Shown here: piece after piece, positions 14,025 to 17,912 of the stretch
Position numbering within the stretch: the first letter of the stretch is position 1
Layout: the number at the start of each line of letters is the position of its first letter
Assembly: GCA_021841985.1 (NCBI GenBank)
Contig: JAKCCP010000296.1
Location: 1 to 17,912 of the forward strand
DNA length: 17,912 nt
Reading direction: 5' to 3'
Source of the DNA: Pseudomonadota bacterium
Lineage (GTDB): Bacteria; Pseudomonadota; Alphaproteobacteria; Acetobacterales; Acetobacteraceae
Notes under the pieces: model-generated
Databases searched by the model: none
The model's input: the letters and a program-made list of their open reading frames with translations, nothing else
Told to the model about the DNA's origin: nothing
Translations under genes and position numbers: made by a program

Positions 14025-16030
14025 GGCGCCAGCGGATCCACGAGCGGCTCGCGCCGCTTGGCGCGGTAGACGGCGATATTCTCGCTCACCCGCTCGACGT
14101 AATTGCGGGTCTCGCCGAACGGAATGCGCTCGATCCAGTCGAGCATGTCGATGCTCCCGCCGCCGGCCGCGGCGCGCGGGTCGCCATTGACGGAAAGCCA
14201 GTTGGCGACGTTGCCCGGCCCGGCATTATAGGCGGCGAGCGCCAGCGGCAAAGCGCCATCGAAGCGCGTCAGCAGCTCGGCGAGATAGGCGGCGCCGAGA
14301 CGGATATTGAGGCCGGCATCGCGGGTGAGATCGGCGGTCGCGAGCGCAAGACCAAGCTTGCGGGCGACCTGCCGCGCGGTGCCGGGCAGAAGCTGCATCA
14401 GCCCGAGGGCGCCGGACGGGCTCACGGCGGCGGCATCGAAACTGCTTTCCTGGCGGATCAGGCCGAGCACCGTCGCCGCCGCCACCGGCTGCGGCGGCAC
14501 GCTCGCGGCAAGCGGCCAGCCGGAATCGGGCAGCATCTCGCCATCGCGCCCGGCGCGCCGGGCGATCGCGACCGCCGCATCGGGCAGGCCGAAGGAGAGG
14601 CCGAGATGGGCGACGAACGCGCGATAGCGCGGCTCGGGCGCAAGCCCCGCGAGATCGGCGAGAAACGGCCGCGCCCGGGTCGCCGCCCCCCAGGCCACCA
14701 GCAGCGCGGCGGCGCGGGTGAGATCGCGGCGGGCGAAATCCCGCCCCTCGGCTGGGCTCCAGGCGGGATCGCGGAGGGCCAGAATCCGGGCGCTCAGCCG
14801 CGCCGGCGGCCAGCCCAGGGCGATGGCCGCGCGCTGGCCGTAGAACGTCACCGGCCAATGCGCCGCGCGCGCGTATTCGGCCCGCGCGCCGGCGCCATCG
14901 CCCCGCGCCGCCGCCGCCCGCGCCAGCCAGTAATGGGCGCGGGCTTGGGTGATCACCGCCGGCGACAGCGCGGCGAGGGCGCGGAAATGCGACTCGGCAC
15001 GGGCCGGCTGGTGGAGGCTTTCGAGCGCGATGAAGCCGGCGAGGAAAATCGCATCGGCGCGCGCCGCCGGCGACAGCAAAGCCGCGCCAGCGGTGTCATC
15101 CTGGAACACGCCATCGACCACGGCATAGGCGGTGTTCGCGTCGCCGCTCGCGAGTGCCTGGCGGGCGAGCTTGTCGCGCTCGCCCCAGAACGCCGCGCCA
15201 AGATCACCGGCCGCGCCCGCCGCCGCGGCGCCAGACCGCTCCCAGAGCGCCAGCGCCTCGGTGTTGCGCCCGGCGCGCCGGAGCCAGCGCGCCGTCTCGA
15301 GAAACACCAGCGGCCACGCCCGCGTCGCCTCCGGGAGGGCGGCGAGCCGGTCTGCGGCGTCCGGCTGATCGGCCCGCAGCGCGAGCACCGCCCGCGCCGC
15401 CGCTTGCTGCGCCGGCGTGAGTTCGGGAAATGTGCCGCCGGCGGCCTCGGCACTATGCGCGAGCAGGCGGGTGAAACGCTGCCAGGTCGCCGCCGGGGTG
15501 AGCGCAAGCGGCCAGCGCCGCAACAGCGTCGCCGTCGCCGCCGGATCGTCGATCCCGGCGCTCCAGGCGAGGGTCGCGGCGCGTAAAGCCGCCGCCTCAT
15601 CGCCGCTCGCCGCCGCCGCGATCGCGCAGCGGAACCAGGCCATCGGCAAAACCGGCGGGGCGCGCACGCAGAACGCCGCCGCCGCGCGGTCGTCGGCGAG
15701 CGCGACCAAAGCCTCGTCCCGCCGCCGGGCGAGCAGATCCTGCTGCGGCCAATCCGGGTTGACGGCGATGAAATCGGCGATTTCATCGGCGCTCGCGGCG
15801 CTCGCGGCGCCCGGGGCGCCCGGGGCGAGCAGGCGGTAATAGGTGACGAGCTTCCCCGCGATCGGGTCCGCGATCTGCCCGGCCAGCGCCGCGGCGCGCG
15901 GCCAGTCATCCCCGCGGATCGCGGCCATGACGTCGTTTGCCGGCGCGCTTGCCGGGCTCTCGGCGCGGAGCGGCGGGGCGATCAGCAGCAGCCAAAGCAG
16001 CAGCAGCGAAAGGGGCGAGCGGCGTCTCAT
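14021..16030 (-). CDS. Soluble lytic murein transglycosylase (SLT family)
   Basis: This periplasmic lytic transglycosylase has 669 residues and cleaves the MurNAc-GlcNAc bond of peptidoglycan with 1,6-anhydro product formation. It has a signal peptide (residues 1-23: MRRR, then a Leu-rich core). A long Ala-rich helical region of about 450 residues, like the superhelical U/L domains of Slt70, is followed by a C-terminal SLT catalytic domain. The catalytic glutamate is E528 in LIRQESSFD, followed by [16 protein letters not shown], the [10 protein letters not shown] block and ETRNYVERV. The frame is open upstream through the antisense of dapA, but the ATG at 16030 begins the signal peptide and follows AGGGGG. 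It is the first gene of the slt-pgpA-cinA operon, divergent from dapA across 93 nt. Confidence 0.95.
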   Translation of the reverse strand: MRRRSPLSLLLLWLLLIAPPLRAESPASAPANDVMAAIRGDDWPRAAALAGQIADPIAGKLVTYYRLLAPGAPGAASAASADEIADFIAVNPDWPQQDLLARRRDEALVALADDRAAAAFCVRAPPVLPMAWFRCAIAAAASGDEAAALRAATLAWSAGIDDPAATATLLRRWPLALTPAATWQRFTRLLAHSAEAAGGTFPELTPAQQAAARAVLALRADQPDAADRLAALPEATRAWPLVFLETARWLRRAGRNTEALALWERSGAAAAGAAGDLGAAFWGERDKLARQALASGDANTAYAVVDGVFQDDTAGAALLSPAARADAIFLAGFIALESLHQPARAESHFRALAALSPAVITQARAHYWLARAAAARGDGAGARAEYARAAHWPVTFYGQRAAIALGWPPARLSARILALRDPAWSPAEGRDFARRDLTRAAALLVAWGAATRARPFLADLAGLAPEPRYRAFVAHLGLSFGLPDAAVAIARRAGRDGEMLPDSGWPLAASVPPQPVAAATVLGLIRQESSFDAAAVSPSGALGLMQLLPGTARQVARKLGLALATADLTRDAGLNIRLGAAYLAELLTRFDGALPLALAAYNAGPGNVANWLSVNGDPRAAAGGGSIDMLDWIERIPFGETRNYVERVSENIAVYRAKRREPLVDPLAP
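15790..15825. repeat. 9-bp in-frame tandem repeats inside the transglycosylase gene
   Basis: CGCTCGCGG occurs twice (15790-15807), followed at once by CGCCCGGGG twice (15808-15825). On the coding strand they give an [16 protein letters not shown] stretch at residues ~69-81. The period of 9 keeps the frame, so copy-number change would alter only linker length. Confidence 0.6.
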
Positions 16031-16123
16031 CGTCCCCCTATAGCGCGGCACGGCCTTGCGGCGTATCCCTCGCCGGTCGTAGATAACAGCCGAATTTCGC
16101 CGCCGGTCGCGAGGGAGGTCGTC

Positions 16124-17002
16124 ATGTTCAAGGGCTCGCTGGTCGCGCTGATCACCCCGATGCGCGCCGATGGCGCGGTGGATGAGGCGGCGTTGGCGCG
16201 CTTCGTCGAATGGCAGATCGCCGAAGGGACGGACGGGCTGGTCCCGGTCGGCACCACCGGCGAATCCCCGACCCTCAGCCACGCCGAGCACAAGCGGGTG
16301 GTCGAGATCGTGCTCGCCGTCGCCAAGGGGCGGGTGCCGGTGATCGCCGGCGCCGGCTCGAACAGCACCGAGGAGGCGACCGATCTCGCGCGGCACGCGA
16401 AAGCGGCCGGCGCCGACGGCGTCCTGGTGGTCACGCCCTATTACAACAAGCCGACCCAGGAAGGGCTCTATCTGCATTTCGAGGCGATCGCCGACGCCGT
16501 CGATATCCCGCTCCTGATCTACAATATTCCGCCGCGCAGCGTCGTCGATATGAGTGTCGAGACCATGGCCCGGCTGGCGAAACATCCGAATATCGTCGGC
16601 GTCAAGGACGCGACCGCCAATCTCGCCCGCCCGCTCCACACCCGCGCCGCCTGCGGGGCGGAATTCTGCCAGCTTTCCGGCGAGGACCACACCGCCCTCG
16701 CCTTCCTCGCCGCCGGCGGGCAGGGCTGTATTTCCGTCACCGGCAATGTCGCGCCCAGGCTTTGCGCGACCATGCAGCGCGCCTGGGCGGAGGGGCGGAT
16801 CGATGCGGCGATGGCGATCCAGGACCGGCTTCTGCCGCTGCATGACGCGCTATTCGTCGAAACCAGCCCGGGGCCGGTGAAATTCGCCGCCTCCCTGCTC
16901 GGCTTCTCGGCCGCCCATTGCCGCCTGCCGCTGGCGCCGATCAGCGAGGCCACGGCCAGCCGGGTGCGCGCCGCGATGGCCGGGCTCGGCCTCCTCGCCT
17001 GA
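16124..17002 (+). CDS. dapA: 4-hydroxy-tetrahydrodipicolinate synthase
   Basis: DapA condenses pyruvate with aspartate semialdehyde, the first committed step to diaminopimelate and lysine. The 292-residue chain is full length, and the active-site residues fall at the same numbers as in the E. coli enzyme: T44-T45 (GTTGES), Y107 (TPYYNKP), Y133 (IYNIPPR), R138 and the Schiff-base K161 (GVKDAT). The ATG has GGGAGG about 5 nt upstream. It is divergent from the transglycosylase gene. In the shared 93-nt gap a TTGCGG (from 16054) with a TAGATA 18 nt further is a weak promoter candidate. smpB follows after 22 nt, probably in the same transcript. Confidence 0.97.
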   Translation: MFKGSLVALITPMRADGAVDEAALARFVEWQIAEGTDGLVPVGTTGESPTLSHAEHKRVVEIVLAVAKGRVPVIAGAGSNSTEEATDLARHAKAAGADGVLVVTPYYNKPTQEGLYLHFEAIADAVDIPLLIYNIPPRSVVDMSVETMARLAKHPNIVGVKDATANLARPLHTRAACGAEFCQLSGEDHTALAFLAAGGQGCISVTGNVAPRLCATMQRAWAEGRIDAAMAIQDRLLPLHDALFVETSPGPVKFAASLLGFSAAHCRLPLAPISEATASRVRAAMAGLGLLA

Positions 17003-17024
17003 TCGACGCGACGGGGCCGACCCG

Positions 17025-17513
17025 ATGGCGGGCAAGGGCGAGAAGGCCCCACGCATGATCACCACCGGCGTTGCCGCGCAAAACCGCAAGGCGCGGTTCG
17101 ACTACGCGATCGGCCGCACCGTCGAGGCCGGCATGGTGCTCAAGGGCGCGGAAGTGAAATCGCTCCGCCTCGGCCGCGCGACCCTCACCGAGGCCTGGGC
17201 GGGCGAGCGGGAGGGCGAGATCTACCTCTTCAACGCCTATATCCCGGAATATCAGGGCGGGGTGCTGTCACGCTTCGAGCCGCGCGCGCCGCGCAAGCTT
17301 TTGCTCAAGCGCAAGGAAATCCGCGAACTCGCCGGCGCGGTCTCGCGCGAGGGGGTGACGCTGGTGCCCTTGCAGATCCATTTCAACGAACGCGGCCGGG
17401 CGAAGCTGCTGCTCGGCCTCGGCGAGGGCCGCAAGAAAGCCGACAAGCGCGCCGCCATCGCCGCCCGCGACTGGCAGCGCGACAAAGCACGGATCATGCG
17501 CGCGCGCGGTTAG
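17025..17513 (+). CDS. smpB: SsrA-binding protein SmpB
   Basis: SmpB binds tmRNA and, with it, rescues stalled ribosomes by trans-translation. The 162-residue chain shows the family blocks AAQNRKARFDYAI, EAGMVLKGAEVKSLR, EIYLFNAYIPEYQ, PRAPRKLLLKRKEI and VTLVPLQIHFNERGRAKL. It ends in the basic tail DKRAAIAARDWQRDKARIMR, which enters the mRNA channel. The start at 17025 gives about 10 residues before the core; an internal ATG at 17055 (MITTGV) is the alternative, and neither has a strong ribosome binding site. It lies 22 nt after dapA. The tmRNA gene is not in the window. Confidence 0.95.
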   Translation: MAGKGEKAPRMITTGVAAQNRKARFDYAIGRTVEAGMVLKGAEVKSLRLGRATLTEAWAGEREGEIYLFNAYIPEYQGGVLSRFEPRAPRKLLLKRKEIRELAGAVSREGVTLVPLQIHFNERGRAKLLLGLGEGRKKADKRAAIAARDWQRDKARIMRARG

Positions 17514-17530
17514 AGAAAATTATAAGAATA

Positions 17531-17655
17531 GATTCTTCTTTTTCTGAAGAAAAAGAAGCAAAAAGACTTTCCCCGTTGGGCAGTGCCTGTGGCACTGCCC
17601 GCCCGAGAAAACGGATAAAGTTTTTTGGTTCTTTTTTTTTCAAAAAAGAACAATC
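17531..17655. repeat. 125-bp nested inverted-repeat element between smpB and rpmB
   Basis: The left arm (from 17531) and the reverse complement of the right arm (ending 17655) align over about 60 bases, both opening GATT and both closing GGGCAGTGCC. The centre is a perfect hairpin, GGGCAGTGCC-TGT-GGCACTGCCC (17578-17600). Each arm also folds alone: CTTCTTTTTC-TGAA-GAAAAAGAAG (17535-17558) and GTTCTTTTTT-TTTC-AAAAAAGAAC (17628-17651). It is far more AT-rich than its surroundings. It looks like a REP/BIME- or MITE-like extragenic palindrome; I see no clear target-site duplication. Confidence 0.75.
17535..17627 (+). terminator. Probable terminator of the dapA-smpB transcript
   Basis: The hairpins at 17535-17558 and 17578-17600, the second followed by a T-run (17620-17626) after a 19-nt gap, begin about 22 nt after the smpB stop. 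They would end transcription in the plus direction, but the T-run is not directly adjacent to the GC-rich stem, so strength is uncertain. Confidence 0.4.
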
Positions 17656-17678
17656 TTCCCCCGCTCTCCGCCTGCCGC

Positions 17679-17707
17679 TTGACGGCGGCGGCGGGTTTGG
17701 GGATAAG
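17679..17707 (+). promoter_or_regulatory. Putative sigma-70 promoter of rpmB
   Basis: TTGACG (17679-17684), a 17-nt spacer and GATAAG (17702-17707) match 5 of 6 and 4 of 6 consensus positions. It lies 77 nt before the rpmB ATG and just downstream of the palindromic element. Confidence 0.55.
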
Positions 17708-17783
17708 ACCATCGCCCGGGCGTGGCGAAGGCCATGCCGGGGTGTTGTTTTTGCGTCATCGGCTTCAGGAAATGGATTTCGCG

Positions 17784-17912
17784 ATGTCCCGCCGCTGCCA
17801 GATCACCGGGAAAAGCGTGCTGACCGGCAATAACGTCAGCCACGCCAACAACAAGACCCGCCGCCGGTTCCTGCCCAATCTGCAGGAAACCTCGCTGCTT
17901 TCGGACGAACTC
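17784..17912 (+). CDS. rpmB: 50S ribosomal protein L28, cut by window edge
   Basis: The first 43 residues of L28, a large-subunit ribosomal protein, are present: [26 protein letters not shown] and so on, with the family block RRRFLPNLQ. About half the protein is missing beyond the right edge. The ATG at 17784 gives the family N-terminus MSRRC. An in-frame ATG four codons earlier (MDFA) sits one base after AGGA, too close for efficient initiation. It is separated from smpB by the palindromic element and appears to have its own promoter. Confidence 0.93.
   Translation, partial: MSRRCQITGKSVLTGNNVSHANNKTRRRFLPNLQETSLLSDEL

Noticed and set aside
16031..16843. A 271-codon N-terminal extension of the lytic transglycosylase frame
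   Set aside because: It is antisense to dapA, whose active-site residues are all in place, and the signal peptide begins at the ATG at 16030.

Overview
The window is GC-rich chromosomal DNA with tightly packed housekeeping genes. It looks alphaproteobacterial, most likely from the Acetobacteraceae or a nearby Rhodospirillales lineage. The signs are the bolA / J-domain / cobS / cobT order, a lipA-COQ10-like pair, CobST-type cobaltochelatase genes, and AT-rich palindromes standing out against very GC-rich genes. I infer this taxonomy from gene content and style, not from a search.

Layout. (1) Bases 1-3411, minus strand: a J-domain protein, cobS and cobT (cobaltochelatase, aerobic B12 synthesis); cobT runs off the left edge. 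(2) 3481-3774, plus: a BolA-family gene divergent from the J-domain gene. (3) 3780-4952, minus: three small exported proteins, two of them overlapping tandem paralogs with a shared two-cysteine C-terminal motif. (4) 5116-8511, minus: two tandem L-lactate permease paralogs, each with its own matching promoter and separated by a terminator. (5) 8647-9825, minus: a membrane fatty acid desaturase with an unusual repeat-bearing leader. (6) 10099-12648, plus: lipA, a COQ10/RatA-like START-domain gene and a threonine-aldolase-type gene, almost without gaps. (7) 12748-13048, plus: a small exported Lys/His/Ala-rich protein with a strong terminator. (8) 13084-16030, minus: soluble lytic transglycosylase, pgpA and cinA/pncC, overlapping end to end. 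(9) 16124-17912, plus: dapA, smpB, a nested inverted-repeat element, then rpmB running off the right edge.

Most genes are core: cobalamin, lipoate, lysine/peptidoglycan precursor supply, murein turnover, phosphatidylglycerol synthesis and ribosome rescue. The less ordinary parts are the secreted paralog pair, the two diverging lactate permeases, the 17-bp repeats ahead of the desaturase, and the 125-bp palindromic element between smpB and rpmB. The first ~25 bases of the window resemble a degraded sequencing adapter just where cobT loses similarity to its family, so the left edge should be treated with caution. No CRISPR array, phage, insertion sequence, rRNA or tRNA gene was seen, and no gene-free stretch exceeds about 275 bases.
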